64,000 nucleotides of DNA from Halalkalibacter oceani (GTDB lineage: Bacteria; Bacillota; Bacilli; Bacillales; Bacillaceae_D), in the NCBI RefSeq assembly GCF_023715605.1, contig NZ_JAMBOL010000003.1, positions 248,001 through 312,000 on the forward strand, given 5' to 3'. Within the stretch, counting starts at the first letter, position 1. Every line of letters begins with the position of its first letter. Below, in pieces: positions 50,848 to 60,480 of the stretch. The translations under genes were made by a program, and so were the position numbers. Below the pieces are notes generated by a model that was not told where the DNA came from, searched no databases, and worked only from the letters and a program-made list of their open reading frames with translations.

Positions 50848-51789
50848 TCAAGAAGGTTCGGTAAAAATGGCTAATGGTAATAGTGCACTGACGACATATT
50901 GACCTGCATCGACAATTTCCGAGATTTTCAGGTCGACGCAAAGGCTTGATAAAAGGTAGGCGTCCACTTTCGGAAGCTTGTACGTTTCTGCCAGATAATC
51001 GACCATTGAACGAATCGCGTCCTGAGCGGCTGTCATTAGATCAGGGCCGACACCTGTTGTGCCATAAAAGCCTTTGTCATTCACTTTAGGGGTGAGCGGG
51101 CCGTTCGTCTGAAATTGCGGGGAAGGAATCGACTTCCCTTTTAGCACGGTGAATTTCAGGCTTGAATACATCGGGCATTCCAGCGCCGATACACAAACCT
51201 CCCCATCCCCCTGCGCCGCATGCCCGTCTCCGCAGCTGAACAGCGCGCCTTTTTCCTGAATCGGCAAATACAACGTGGTCCCGATCGTCAGCTGTCTTGT
51301 ATCCATATTGCCGCCAAACGTTCCGGGCGGCATAACCGGACTTCCGTCTGCGTCTTTTGGACAGACGCCCATCGTCCCGAGAAACGGTTCAATCGGCACT
51401 TTAATATCTTCTCTGAAATGAATGTACGCGCCATCCGCTAAATCAAATGTGCGTAAATAAGCATCGGGAAAATCGTCCGGTAGAAGTCCAAGTCCCGGTA
51501 AAACAGCTGTCCAGCCCCAGCCCTTCGGCTTTAAATCAAGAATCTCAATCGCCAGCGTATCACCAGGCTCTGCTTCATTGATGTAGACAGGGCCGGCAAG
51601 CGGGTATACACGATTCCAGTCAAGACTGGCAATCGCCTCAGTCGTCGATTCAAGCGAAAATTGATTATCGGTTACTTCCCGTGTTTCAAATATGACCGTG
51701 TCCCCGCTGTCAATCGTTAAAACAGGCTGATGCTGCTTGTCCCAAGTAAAATGAACAACATCGTTTGGAAAGAAGTGCGTTTTAGCCAT
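50848..51789 (-). CDS. Acetamidase/formamidase family protein
   Basis: 313 aa, FmdA/AmdA family. Motifs are VYPLAGPVYINEAEPGDTLA, VMPPGTFGGNMDTRQLTIGT and FSCGDGHAAQGDGEVCVSAL with the catalytic Cys region. ATG 51789 has GGAGG nearby; the ORF upstream is unlike the family. It hydrolyses formamide or acetamide to ammonia and the acid. It stands alone, divergent from an alcohol dehydrogenase. Confidence 0.92.
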   Translation of the reverse strand: MAKTHFFPNDVVHFTWDKQHQPVLTIDSGDTVIFETREVTDNQFSLESTTEAIASLDWNRVYPLAGPVYINEAEPGDTLAIEILDLKPKGWGWTAVLPGLGLLPDDFPDAYLRTFDLADGAYIHFREDIKVPIEPFLGTMGVCPKDADGSPVMPPGTFGGNMDTRQLTIGTTLYLPIQEKGALFSCGDGHAAQGDGEVCVSALECPMYSSLKFTVLKGKSIPSPQFQTNGPLTPKVNDKGFYGTTGVGPDLMTAAQDAIRSMVDYLAETYKLPKVDAYLLSSLCVDLKISEIVDAGQYVVSALLPLAIFTEPS

Positions 51790-52019
51790 ATGAAACCTCC
51801 TTTGCTTGATTACATTCACTATAGCAAATTGAGCGAATATTTCAAAGAAAAACCACTCTTTCCTTTCTGCGTATGCGCCCCTCCTTCCCACGCATACTAC
51901 TGCTAAGGAGCCAAGCAATTTTCTAGTCAATGCAAACAAAATTTGCTATATTTTGTGATGAGACTAGGCCAAAAACACTGGCTATTTTTGCTCAATTTCA
52001 ACTTAGGGAGTGCGAAAAA

Positions 52020-53108
52020 ATGAAAATCAAAGCTGCTGTAACTCATGAGCAAGGACAGGATTTTAAAATTGAAGAGGTGGAGCTGCACGAACCTCGCCTT
52101 GATGAAGTACTAATCAAAATTGTGGCCTCTGGTGTTTGCCACACTGATGCGGTCGCTCGCGATATAGGGCTTTCACCGTTTCCAGCCGTGTTCGGGCACG
52201 AAGGAGCCGGGATCGTCGAGAAGGTCGGTGAAGGCGTCCAGAATATAGCACCAGGGGATCATGTTGTTCTTTCCTATGCGTATTGCGGAAGCTGTGAAAA
52301 CTGCTTGAGCGGTCATTCCTCCACATGTGAGAATTTTAACGATTTGAATTTTGGCGGTGAAATGAGTGACGGTACTCACCGTCTTCATCAGCATGACCAG
52401 CCTGTGTCGACTTTCTTCGGACAATCTTCCTTCGGTACTTACGCCGTGGCGAACCAGCGGAATGTCGTCAAGGTTGACAAAGACGTTGATCTTGCTCTGC
52501 TTGGACCATTAGGATGCGGGATTCAAACGGGTAGCGGAACGGTCCTGAATAAGCTTAAGCCCGCTTTTGGTTCTTCCATCGCCATTTATGGGGCTGGAGC
52601 GGTCGGCTTAAGTGCTGTAATGGCCGCTAAAATCGCCGGCTGCAAGCACATCATTGCCGTCGATATTCACGATAACCGCCTTGAACTGGCTAAGGAACTC
52701 GGTGCCACCCATGTCTTAAATGGCCAAAAAAGCGATGTCGTAAAAGAAATTAAAGCCATTACCGGAAGTGGAACTCACTACGCGATCGAGACGACGGGTG
52801 TTCCTCCTGTGGTAAAACAATCTGTTCACGCGCTTCGTCCGCTAGGAGCGGTGGCGATTGTCGGCGTGACGCCAGCGATCGAATTTGACGTTCACAACGA
52901 TATTATGGCGGAAGGAAAAACGATTATGGGCGTCATCGAAGGAGACGCGGTGCCACAATTGTTTATCCCTGAATTGGTTGAGTATTATAAAAAAGGATTA
53001 TTTCCTTTCGACAAGCTCGTCCAGTTTTATGAATTTGATCAAATTAACCAGGCATTTGAGGATTCAAAAACAGGAAAAACAATCAAGCCGATTTTAAAAA
53101 TCAGCTAA
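52020..53108 (+). CDS. Zinc-dependent alcohol dehydrogenase
   Basis: 362 aa, medium-chain dehydrogenase. The catalytic zinc site is in GVCHTDAVARD and GHEGAGIVEKVGEG. The structural zinc loop is CGSCENCLSGHSSTC, and the nucleotide motif is YGAGAVGLSAVMAAKIAG near residue 190. The closest type by eye is benzyl-alcohol (aryl-alcohol) dehydrogenase. ATG 52020 is chosen for the AGGGAG site. The region 51790-52019 is otherwise empty. Confidence 0.92.
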   Translation: MKIKAAVTHEQGQDFKIEEVELHEPRLDEVLIKIVASGVCHTDAVARDIGLSPFPAVFGHEGAGIVEKVGEGVQNIAPGDHVVLSYAYCGSCENCLSGHSSTCENFNDLNFGGEMSDGTHRLHQHDQPVSTFFGQSSFGTYAVANQRNVVKVDKDVDLALLGPLGCGIQTGSGTVLNKLKPAFGSSIAIYGAGAVGLSAVMAAKIAGCKHIIAVDIHDNRLELAKELGATHVLNGQKSDVVKEIKAITGSGTHYAIETTGVPPVVKQSVHALRPLGAVAIVGVTPAIEFDVHNDIMAEGKTIMGVIEGDAVPQLFIPELVEYYKKGLFPFDKLVQFYEFDQINQAFEDSKTGKTIKPILKIS

Positions 53109-53140
53109 TCGATGCGGGGCATCAAGGCGGGACGACCTCC

Positions 53141-53551
53141 TTATGCCCCCTCTTCCTTACCGCTATCCTGCCCGGAAAAAGTGAACCAATCGCCACTGCT
53201 TATTTCAGCATCGAGATTCTGTAATGGTTTTCCCGCTATATAGACGTAGGCCTGATGCTGGCGTTTACCAAATACCGTTTGGCGAATCCGCTCGTATAAA
53301 TTATTGTCGCCATTTACGACATAATCCTCAAGCTCATCAATTTTTGCTAATATCTTCGCATCCACGACATACAGCTCACCGACTACGCGTTTCTTCGGAT
53401 GCCGCTTCAGTGCTGGGTAGCCATCGCCCGTATCATGGAGCTCACCGGCTGTCCAGCAGCTCCGCTCGACACAGACGGCCCGCTCCAAATAATGATCATT
53501 TTCCCCTCCAGAGCGTAATGTTCCATAAACAAAAAGTAAATCAGTTACCAT
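53141..53551 (-). CDS. Gamma-glutamylcyclotransferase-fold (AIG2-like) protein
   Basis: 136 aa, beginning LLFVYGTLRSGGENDHYLER (the YGTLR phosphate-binding motif) with GELYVVDAKILAKIDELEDY including the catalytic Glu position. It belongs to the YtfP/YkqA group with the GGCT fold. The substrate is unknown. It is convergent with the alcohol dehydrogenase and lies 98 bases downstream of the sugar operon's last gene. Confidence 0.85.
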   Translation of the reverse strand: MVTDLLFVYGTLRSGGENDHYLERAVCVERSCWTAGELHDTGDGYPALKRHPKKRVVGELYVVDAKILAKIDELEDYVVNGDNNLYERIRQTVFGKRQHQAYVYIAGKPLQNLDAEISSGDWFTFSGQDSGKEEGA

Positions 53552-53648
53552 TGTTCTGTTCCCACCTCATTCGTTTCTGCTGCGAGGAAAATAGTAAAAT
53601 GGACAAAAGGACAGACAGCTCGCAAACTGCCTCTCCTCTTTATTCGTC

Positions 53649-54521
53649 CTATCCTTTAAATGAATAAGACGGCGTTCCTTTCACTCCCGGTTTAATGTGG
53701 AAGACCCCACCTGAATGCGGGAAGCGCTGTAATTCTTCTTCACTAAGCCCTCTTCTCGCCGTCGTAATAAACAATTCGTCAAGCTGTTCACCGCCAAAGC
53801 AGCAGGATGTCACTTGCTTCGCCGGGACAGCAACTTCACCAATTCTCTCCCCTGTTCGCGGGTTCCAGCGTGACACCTTATAGCCGCCCCATTGCGCCAC
53901 CCAAAGCATGTCATCCTGATCGATTGTCATCCCGTCCGGAATCCCCTCACCTTCCGGAATCGTGACAACAACGCGCTTGTTCGTGATTTCTCCTGTTGCC
54001 AGCTCGTAATCAAAAGCGACGACCTGCTTCGTCGGAGAATCAATATAATACATCGTTTTACGATCGCTTGACCAGGCCAGCCCGTTTGAAATCGTAATAT
54101 CGCTCAGCTTTTGCTCGACTGTCCGGTCCGGATGAAGAACATAGAGAGAGCCGCTCGGCTTCTGCTCATCAATGTCCATCGTCCCCGCCCAAAAACGGCC
54201 CGCCGGATCACATTTTCCATCATTGAAGCGGTTGTCAGCCAATTCAGGTTCCGGATTGCTGATCAGCTCAGCTTCACCGGTCGCTTCATCAAGCGTATAA
54301 AAACCGGTTTGAGTGGCGACGAGCAGGCCGCCCTGTTCCCGGACGACGACCGCTCCGACAAGATCCCCAACCTCAGTCACTTCAGTTGTCTCCGTCTCCG
54401 GCTGAAAGCAATGAACAGTTTTCCCCAGTATATCGACCCAGTAAAAACGCTGAGATTTGCCGTCCCAGCATGGGCCCTCTCCAAGCAGTGATTTGGCATC
54501 AATTCGTAGCGTCGCTTTCAT
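53649..54521 (-). CDS. SMP-30/gluconolactonase-like protein
   Basis: 290 aa, six-bladed propeller. Metal ligands are in LLGEGPCWDGKSQRFYWVDI, ADNRFNDGKCDPAGRFWAGT, SNGLAWSSDRKTMYYIDSPT and IPDGMTIDQDDMLWVAQWGG. It would hydrolyse a sugar lactone made by an aldose dehydrogenase. It is the last gene of the importer operon, 26 bases after the dehydrogenase. Confidence 0.9.
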   Translation of the reverse strand: MKATLRIDAKSLLGEGPCWDGKSQRFYWVDILGKTVHCFQPETETTEVTEVGDLVGAVVVREQGGLLVATQTGFYTLDEATGEAELISNPEPELADNRFNDGKCDPAGRFWAGTMDIDEQKPSGSLYVLHPDRTVEQKLSDITISNGLAWSSDRKTMYYIDSPTKQVVAFDYELATGEITNKRVVVTIPEGEGIPDGMTIDQDDMLWVAQWGGYKVSRWNPRTGERIGEVAVPAKQVTSCCFGGEQLDELFITTARRGLSEEELQRFPHSGGVFHIKPGVKGTPSYSFKG

Positions 54522-54547
54522 TTTTTTCTTCCTCCTTTAGTTCTTTT

Positions 54548-55597
54548 TCAGCAAACGTGGATGACAATTTTAATAATCTCCGGATCCTTGCGCTCCATTA
54601 AGGAAAAAGCCTGTTCTAATTCATGCAGCGAAAAGCGGTGCGTCACGAGACCCGCAGTGTCCAGCTTCTTCGTTTCAAGTAATTCGACGACACTCTGCCA
54701 AACTCCTGGGCTTCCTAAGGAACCGCAAATGTCGAGATCACTTGTGACAATCGTATCGAGATCAATCTTCGCCCGTTTCCCTCCGCATAAGCCGAGCAGG
54801 ACGATGCGGCTGCCGGCCGCGGCGATTTGCGTCATGCTTTCGACTGCTGCCGGACTCCCGCTCGCTTCGATAATCCGACTGAACATTTCACCATTGGTAA
54901 GGGCGGCTGCCCGTTCAATGAGATCATCGCGGGAGAGATCAATGATTTCATCAGAACCAAGCTCAAGCCCTTGCCGGAGTCGCGTCTCTCTCATATCAAT
55001 CAGGACGACCTGTTTCGCACCATAGGCTTTTGCTGCTTGAACAGCCAACAGTCCGACCGGTCCTGCTCCGATGATCGCTACGCTGTCCTCAGGCGTAACC
55101 TCCAGTCGTTTGATACCGCGCAAGGAAACCGCCGCCGGTTCAAGCAGGCAGGCTTGCTCATAGGAAATTGACGGATCGAACACGTGGAGCGCATGTGCCG
55201 GGTAAACCATATATTCTGCGCAGGCACCATCTTTTCCGAGCACCCCATTCTCGACCCGGTTCGGACAGAGATTATAGCTGCCAGCAAGGCATGTGCGGCA
55301 CGTTCCACAGGAAATCGTCGTTTCCCCGACAACGCGGTCGCCAACCTTGACCCGTGTAACGTCGCGGCCGATGTCAACCACTTCACCCGACCACTCATGA
55401 CCTGGAATAATCGGGTATGTCGCCTGGCCGTTAAGAAAATAGATCATTTCGCCCTGGTAAATCTCTAAATCCGTCGCGCAGACGCCGACACAATGCACTT
55501 TGACGATGACCTCATTCTCTTTGCAGACCGGCCGCTCAACTTCCTGATAGCGTAGTGATCGCGCCCCGGTCAGCTGCATTGCCTTCATCGTTTTCAT
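54548..55597 (-). CDS. Zinc-binding sugar/polyol dehydrogenase (sorbitol/threonine dehydrogenase-like)
   Basis: 349 aa, medium-chain dehydrogenase: catalytic zinc CVGVCATDLEIYQGE and GHEWSGEVVDIG, structural zinc CGTCRTCLAGSYNLC, nucleotide motif IGAGPVGLLAVQAAKAYG near residue 175. It would oxidise a polyol or sugar imported by the adjacent transporter. It overlaps the Gfo/Idh/MocA gene by four bases, so translation is coupled. Confidence 0.9.
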   Translation of the reverse strand: MKTMKAMQLTGARSLRYQEVERPVCKENEVIVKVHCVGVCATDLEIYQGEMIYFLNGQATYPIIPGHEWSGEVVDIGRDVTRVKVGDRVVGETTISCGTCRTCLAGSYNLCPNRVENGVLGKDGACAEYMVYPAHALHVFDPSISYEQACLLEPAAVSLRGIKRLEVTPEDSVAIIGAGPVGLLAVQAAKAYGAKQVVLIDMRETRLRQGLELGSDEIIDLSRDDLIERAAALTNGEMFSRIIEASGSPAAVESMTQIAAAGSRIVLLGLCGGKRAKIDLDTIVTSDLDICGSLGSPGVWQSVVELLETKKLDTAGLVTHRFSLHELEQAFSLMERKDPEIIKIVIHVC

Positions 55598-56589
55598 CTG
55601 CTGCCGTCACGCTCCTTTTGAGTAACCTGATAAGAAACAAATGACGTTCCTTGATGCTGCTCGGCAAGCTCAACCAGCTCCTGCACCGCTTTCGCGTCTG
55701 CCAGAGTAGAAAGCGGCGGCTTCCCGGCAGCAATACATTCCTCTATAACATACTTCGCCTCAAAATAGAATAAATCCTCGTAGCGCGGGTACGCTTTATT
55801 CAATGTTCCAAGCGACCGCTCATAGACGACATCCTGCCAATTATGGACCGCTCCACCGTTTGAGCCGAGAATTTTCACCATATACGTCCATGGATTCGTC
55901 GTTTTGTCATCGCAGGCAAAGCTGGAAAAGAGCACAACCTGCGCCCCGTTTTCCATTCCAAGAATGATAATCGACTGATCCTCCTGATCCAGCTCGTCAT
56001 AATGCAATTTCGTCGTATGACAGCCAATCGTTTTCGGCAGACCGAGAAGATAGAGCGTCGTATAAAGATGATGGGTCATGATCTGGCGGTTGACCCCTGG
56101 ATAATGGGACGCCAGCTCCTCGCTGTGAAAGAGATTAAACGTCATCCAGACGCTGCAAATTTGGCCGAACACTCCTTCTTCAATATGTCGGCGGAAACGA
56201 ATGATTTCCGGATGATAAATATAATTATGAGCGGGAAAGCACACCTTGCCGGCTTTCTTTGCCGCTTGCTCCAATTTTTCGATCTCGGCAACATTCATCG
56301 CAACTGGCTTTTCGACAAGAACATGCTTTCCGGACTCAAGCGCCCTTGTCGCATGTTCGACATGGAGCTCGACCGGCGAAAGCACATAAATCAGCTCGAT
56401 CTCCTTTTGCTCTAGCAATTCAGTCAAAGTTGGATAAGAGACCGCTCCCCATTCCTGCGCGCGCTTTACCGCCAATTGCCCGTTCGGTTCGTAAAATCCG
56501 ACTACCTCAGCTGCTTCAATTTGCTGCAACGCCTGGTAATGCACTTCAGAGATCGCTCCTGCTCCGATAAAACCAATTTTCATTGTCAT
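55594..56589 (-). CDS. Gfo/Idh/MocA-family oxidoreductase
   Basis: 331 aa. The N-terminal Rossmann domain starts KIGFIGAGAISEVHYQALQQ. The EKPVAMNVAEI motif near residue 90 is the family landmark, followed by a C-terminal domain with HNYIYHPEIIRFRR. ATG 56589 is chosen because GGAGG lies 5 bases before it; ATG 56583 is possible. Likely an NAD(P)-dependent sugar or inositol-type dehydrogenase. It follows the permease by 17 bases. Confidence 0.9.
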   Translation of the reverse strand: MTMKIGFIGAGAISEVHYQALQQIEAAEVVGFYEPNGQLAVKRAQEWGAVSYPTLTELLEQKEIELIYVLSPVELHVEHATRALESGKHVLVEKPVAMNVAEIEKLEQAAKKAGKVCFPAHNYIYHPEIIRFRRHIEEGVFGQICSVWMTFNLFHSEELASHYPGVNRQIMTHHLYTTLYLLGLPKTIGCHTTKLHYDELDQEDQSIIILGMENGAQVVLFSSFACDDKTTNPWTYMVKILGSNGGAVHNWQDVVYERSLGTLNKAYPRYEDLFYFEAKYVIEECIAAGKPPLSTLADAKAVQELVELAEQHQGTSFVSYQVTQKERDGSR

Positions 56590-56605
56590 CCAAGCCTCCA
56601 TTTTT

Positions 56606-57637
56606 TTAACGTTTGATCGAACTCATCACATTCGCCGCAACGGCGATGAGCAGCACGAGTCCGATCGCCAGATTTTGTCCGTCCGAGCCGATTCCAAGCA
56701 AATTCAGCCCATTGACGAGTACACCCATCAGAAACACGCCGACCAATGTCCGCCACATACTGCCGGACCCGCCAAACAGCGCGGTGCCCCCAAGAATGAC
56801 AGCGGCAATCGGCGGCAGCATCAGTCCAACACCTGCGGTGACTTGCGCGCTGCCGACACGGCCGAGCATCATGATCCCGGCGAGAGCCGCGCAGCCGCCG
56901 CTGATCATCAGCACAATGATCTTATGCTTCGCCACATGAATGCCGGACATTTTCGCCGCTTCCTTATTGCCGCCAATCGCGTATAAATTTCGCCCAAATA
57001 CGGTTTTGCTTAAAATGATGTGGCTAATCATAAAGACGAACGCGAAGACGAGGATGATCACCGGAATGCCGAACAACGTGCCTGAGCCGAACCATTGCAG
57101 GCTGTCGGGAATGCCGTATAACGGCTGTGCCCCCGATAAGAATAAATAAGCCCCTTCGGCGATATACATCATCGCCAATGTCGCCATAAAAGACGGAACC
57201 ATCAGCTTCGCGTTGAAAAAACCGGCAATCGCGCCAATCCCCGCGCCGGCGAGAATCGTCACAATAAAGGCGAGCCAGACCGGAAGCTGAAAGCCGATGT
57301 CATACCCTCCCGTTGCCAGCGCCCCGGCCAACAGGCCACATAACGTCATAATGTGGGCAATACTTAAATCGATCTCGGCCGAAATAATGACGAAGGTGAC
57401 GCCCACCGCCATAACACCGATGATTGAAACCTGACGCAATATATTAATGATGTTGCCGTATGTTAAAAAGTGAGGCGATAAAATCGAAAAGACGATAATC
57501 GCCAAAATCAAGCCGACGATCGGCCCGACGACGGCGTAGTTGACATTCCTCAGCTTAGCTTTCCATTGGGCTTTTCCACTTTCTTCATCGAGCACGGACC
57601 CTGTTTGCGGCTCGAGCGGACTGTTTTGTTGCGTCAT
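56606..57637 (-). CDS. Sugar ABC transporter permease (RbsC family)
   Basis: 343 aa, about ten helices, with VGVTFVIISAEIDLSIAHIM (the family EIDLS motif) near residue 85 and GSGSMWRTLVGVFLMGVLVN late. It is the membrane part of a ribose/autoinducer-2/galactitol-type importer. ATG 57637 has AGAGGAG. The ATPase gene ends just upstream of it on the same strand. Confidence 0.92.
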   Translation of the reverse strand: MTQQNSPLEPQTGSVLDEESGKAQWKAKLRNVNYAVVGPIVGLILAIIVFSILSPHFLTYGNIINILRQVSIIGVMAVGVTFVIISAEIDLSIAHIMTLCGLLAGALATGGYDIGFQLPVWLAFIVTILAGAGIGAIAGFFNAKLMVPSFMATLAMMYIAEGAYLFLSGAQPLYGIPDSLQWFGSGTLFGIPVIILVFAFVFMISHIILSKTVFGRNLYAIGGNKEAAKMSGIHVAKHKIIVLMISGGCAALAGIMMLGRVGSAQVTAGVGLMLPPIAAVILGGTALFGGSGSMWRTLVGVFLMGVLVNGLNLLGIGSDGQNLAIGLVLLIAVAANVMSSIKR

Positions 57638-57642
57638 CGGAA

Positions 57643-59172
57643 TCACTCCTCTTGATTTTCAAAAATACTGCTCATAATTTTCTCTTTCGTTACCTCGCCT
57701 TCCCTAAGCTCCTTGACAATTCGTCCTTCGTGCATCACAAGACAGCGATTGGACAGACCGATCAACTCCGGAAATTCTGAAGAAATAAACAAAATCGCCG
57801 CTCCTTGGTCGGCCATCGCCTTCATGATCCGGTAAATTTCCGACTTGGCATTGACGTCTACGCCCCTCGTCGGCTCATCAAAGATCAGCACGCGTCCCTT
57901 TGCCGCTAGCCACTTTGCCAGCACGACCTTTTGCTGATTGCCACCGCTCAAATGAAGAATGAGCGCATCCTCAGACGGGGTTTTCACATTGAGCATCTCA
58001 ATATATGTCCGCGCCTTTAGACGCTCAAGCTTGTCACTGATCAGCCCTCTTCTGACCGTATCCTTCACCGTCGTCAGGTTAATGTTTTCCTTGACGCCGA
58101 GCGTGCCAACAAAGCCTTCCTTTTTGCGATCCTCTGTGATCAGTCCGATGCCGTGCCTGATCGCCTGGGCCGGACTTTTAACTTCAATTTCCTTCCCGCC
58201 GAGCAGCAGCCGGCCGCCATCCTTTGGGTCGGCGCCAAAAATCGCCCGTGCCAGCTCCGTCCTGCCTGCGCCCTTCAAACCGGCCAGGCCGACAATTTCA
58301 CCACTTCTAATTTGCAAAGAAATATTCGCGAAGCGACCGGCCGAGCTGAAATGTTCGACCTCAAGCAGCACCTCGCCAAACGAGTCCGCCTTTGGCGGAT
58401 AAAGCTCGGTCAGCTCATCCTGATCCGTCCCCGTCATCAAGGAAATGAAAACCTTTTCCAATTCGTCCTTCTTTCCATTTACGCTCATCGTGTCAATCAG
58501 CTCACCGTCACGCAACACAGTCAGCCGGTCAGAAATCGCAAAGATCTCTTCGAATTTATGCGTGATAAAAATGATCGCCTTCTCCTGCTGTTTCAGCTTG
58601 CGAATCGTCGCAAACAGCCGCTGAACCTCACTTTCACTGAGCGCCGAGGTCGGCTCATCAAGTAAAATCATCTCGGCATTCTGGCTCAGCACTTTCGCAA
58701 TTTCAATCATTTGCTGGTCGGCAATACTCAACTGACCAACAAGCTGGTGCGGAGACACCGTCATTTCAAGCTCCGCTAAAATCTGTCTGCTGTCACGAAT
58801 CAGCTTCTTTCGATTAACGAAGCCCGCTTTATTACGCGGCAGACGTCCGAGATAAATATTTTCCGCCACACTCAGCTCCGGAACGAGGCTCAGCTCCTGA
58901 TGAACCATACCGATTCCAAGCTTTCTCGCCTCTTCGGTATTACCCGGCTTCACCAGCTCGCCATGAAGATAAAGCTCTCCATCATAATCGGTATGAATGC
59001 CGTCGATAATTTTGATTAAGGTGCTTTTCCCGGCTCCGTTCGCCCCGAGCAGCGTATGGACTTCGCCTTTGCGGAATGTGATCGAAATATCGCGCAAAAC
59101 CGGAATGCCGCCGAACTGCTTGCCTATGTTTTTCGCAGTCAAAATCGGGATTTCAGCGGAAGTCATCATCAT
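57643..59172 (-). CDS. Sugar ABC transporter ATPase (RbsA family, two nucleotide-binding domains)
   Basis: 509 aa with two ATPase modules. The first has Walker A LLGANGAGKSTLIK, signature LSIADQQMIEIAKVL and Walker B ILLDEPTSAL. The second has a degenerate Walker A GLKGAGRTELAR, signature LSGGNQQKVVLAKW and Walker B LIFDEPTRGVD. This is the usual plan of carbohydrate importer class 2. The substrate is not set by the sequence. Confidence 0.94.
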   Translation of the reverse strand: MMMTSAEIPILTAKNIGKQFGGIPVLRDISITFRKGEVHTLLGANGAGKSTLIKIIDGIHTDYDGELYLHGELVKPGNTEEARKLGIGMVHQELSLVPELSVAENIYLGRLPRNKAGFVNRKKLIRDSRQILAELEMTVSPHQLVGQLSIADQQMIEIAKVLSQNAEMILLDEPTSALSESEVQRLFATIRKLKQQEKAIIFITHKFEEIFAISDRLTVLRDGELIDTMSVNGKKDELEKVFISLMTGTDQDELTELYPPKADSFGEVLLEVEHFSSAGRFANISLQIRSGEIVGLAGLKGAGRTELARAIFGADPKDGGRLLLGGKEIEVKSPAQAIRHGIGLITEDRKKEGFVGTLGVKENINLTTVKDTVRRGLISDKLERLKARTYIEMLNVKTPSEDALILHLSGGNQQKVVLAKWLAAKGRVLIFDEPTRGVDVNAKSEIYRIMKAMADQGAAILFISSEFPELIGLSNRCLVMHEGRIVKELREGEVTKEKIMSSIFENQEE

Positions 59173-59241
59173 CCTTCCCTCCTTGCGTTTCTATCTTTTG
59201 AAAAAGCGGCGAGCGACATTTGCTTCACTCGCCGCTATCCG

Positions 59242-60246
59242 TTACCACGCTTTCGTTTCAAGCATTTCTTCCGCATTTTCTTGATAAATAAGCTCTGTCG
59301 GCACCCACACATTCTCCTCGACTTCTTCCCCGTTTAAATGAGCAAGCGCCGCCTTCATCCCGTCACCAAGCATGCTCGGCAGCTGCAGCGACGTTCCGTA
59401 AATTTCGCCCGTGATAATCTTTTCCACCGTCGAAACCTGACCATCCATCCCGAACAGAACAAGGTCTTCCGCCCGACCGGCCGCATTTGCCGCCTGGAGT
59501 GCGCCTTCGATCATCATGTCGTTATGAGAAATGAAGCCATGGAGCTCGGAATTCGCCGTTAAAATATCCTCCGCGACCCCGAGTGCCACCGTTGAGGAAA
59601 ATTCGCCGGTGAGGCTTGTGACGATTTCAACCCGTTCATCCGCTTCCAGCACATTATGAATCCCTCTTCCCCGTTCGATTGCCGCTGATGAGCCCGGCGT
59701 TCCTTCCAGCTCAGCAACCTTCCACGTTTCGGCGTCCGGATGCTTTTCTTCGAGCCCTTCAAGAAACTTCTTCGCCGCACTTTCCCCCATTTCAACATGG
59801 TTCGTGCCGATATGGGCGACAATATCGACGCTGTCTCCCTCAACCGAGCGGTCGACTGTAAAAACAGGAATGCCCTGCTCATTTGCATGGCGGATCGCCG
59901 GAATCACGCCTTCTGTCGTGATCGGAATAATAACGAGCGCATCGACTCCTCTGGTCACCATGTCTTCAATATCCTGATTTTGTTTCGATTGATTATCCTC
60001 AGCGTTGAAAAATAACGCTTCTACTCCTAACTCTTCAGCTGTCGCTTCCCATGACTTTTGCGCAGCAACAAAAAAGGTAAATTCTAATGAAGGAACAGAT
60101 GTACCAATGACAATGTTATCGCTTTCATTATTAGCCTCGCCATTATCCGTGCCGCCTACTGCCTCTGAGCCTGTATCCTGTGAGCACGCCGCCAGTACAC
60201 AGCAAAAAATGATCATCATCCCAAGACATAATTGCCATTTTCTCAT
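59242..60246 (-). CDS. Sugar-binding lipoprotein (RbsB/Peripla_BP_4 family)
   Basis: 334 aa. The signal MRKWQLCLGMMIIFCCVLAAC with lipobox LAAC precedes an acidic linker, then a periplasmic-binding-protein fold (NQSKQNQDIEDMVTRGVDAL, PVFTVDRSVEGDSVDIVAHI, GFISHNDMMIEGALQAANAA). It heads the importer operon, 69 bases upstream of the ATPase gene, and lies divergent from the AraC regulator. Confidence 0.93.
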   Translation of the reverse strand: MRKWQLCLGMMIIFCCVLAACSQDTGSEAVGGTDNGEANNESDNIVIGTSVPSLEFTFFVAAQKSWEATAEELGVEALFFNAEDNQSKQNQDIEDMVTRGVDALVIIPITTEGVIPAIRHANEQGIPVFTVDRSVEGDSVDIVAHIGTNHVEMGESAAKKFLEGLEEKHPDAETWKVAELEGTPGSSAAIERGRGIHNVLEADERVEIVTSLTGEFSSTVALGVAEDILTANSELHGFISHNDMMIEGALQAANAAGRAEDLVLFGMDGQVSTVEKIITGEIYGTSLQLPSMLGDGMKAALAHLNGEEVEENVWVPTELIYQENAEEMLETKAW

Positions 60247-60480
60247 TTTTCTTCCTCCTTTTGTCTCTCGTACTCTCTTTGACCCCTTGTCAATCTGACT
60301 CTTCTTGCTTTGTCTCTTTCTTCCATTTGAAGAAAGTTATTGTATTATATACTGGCAATCGCTTGGATAGTCGTACAATATCATGCACATATTGGTCATC
60401 TTCTCAGCTTTCTTACTAATTTTCTGTGAAAATCCTCATAGAATAAGAGCAGGACAACATGCAGGAAAAGGAGGATCAAC

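Noticed and set aside
58153-58665. A plus-strand ORF of 170 aa inside the RbsA-like gene
   Set aside because: Antisense shadow of a clear ATPase gene with both nucleotide-binding domains intact.
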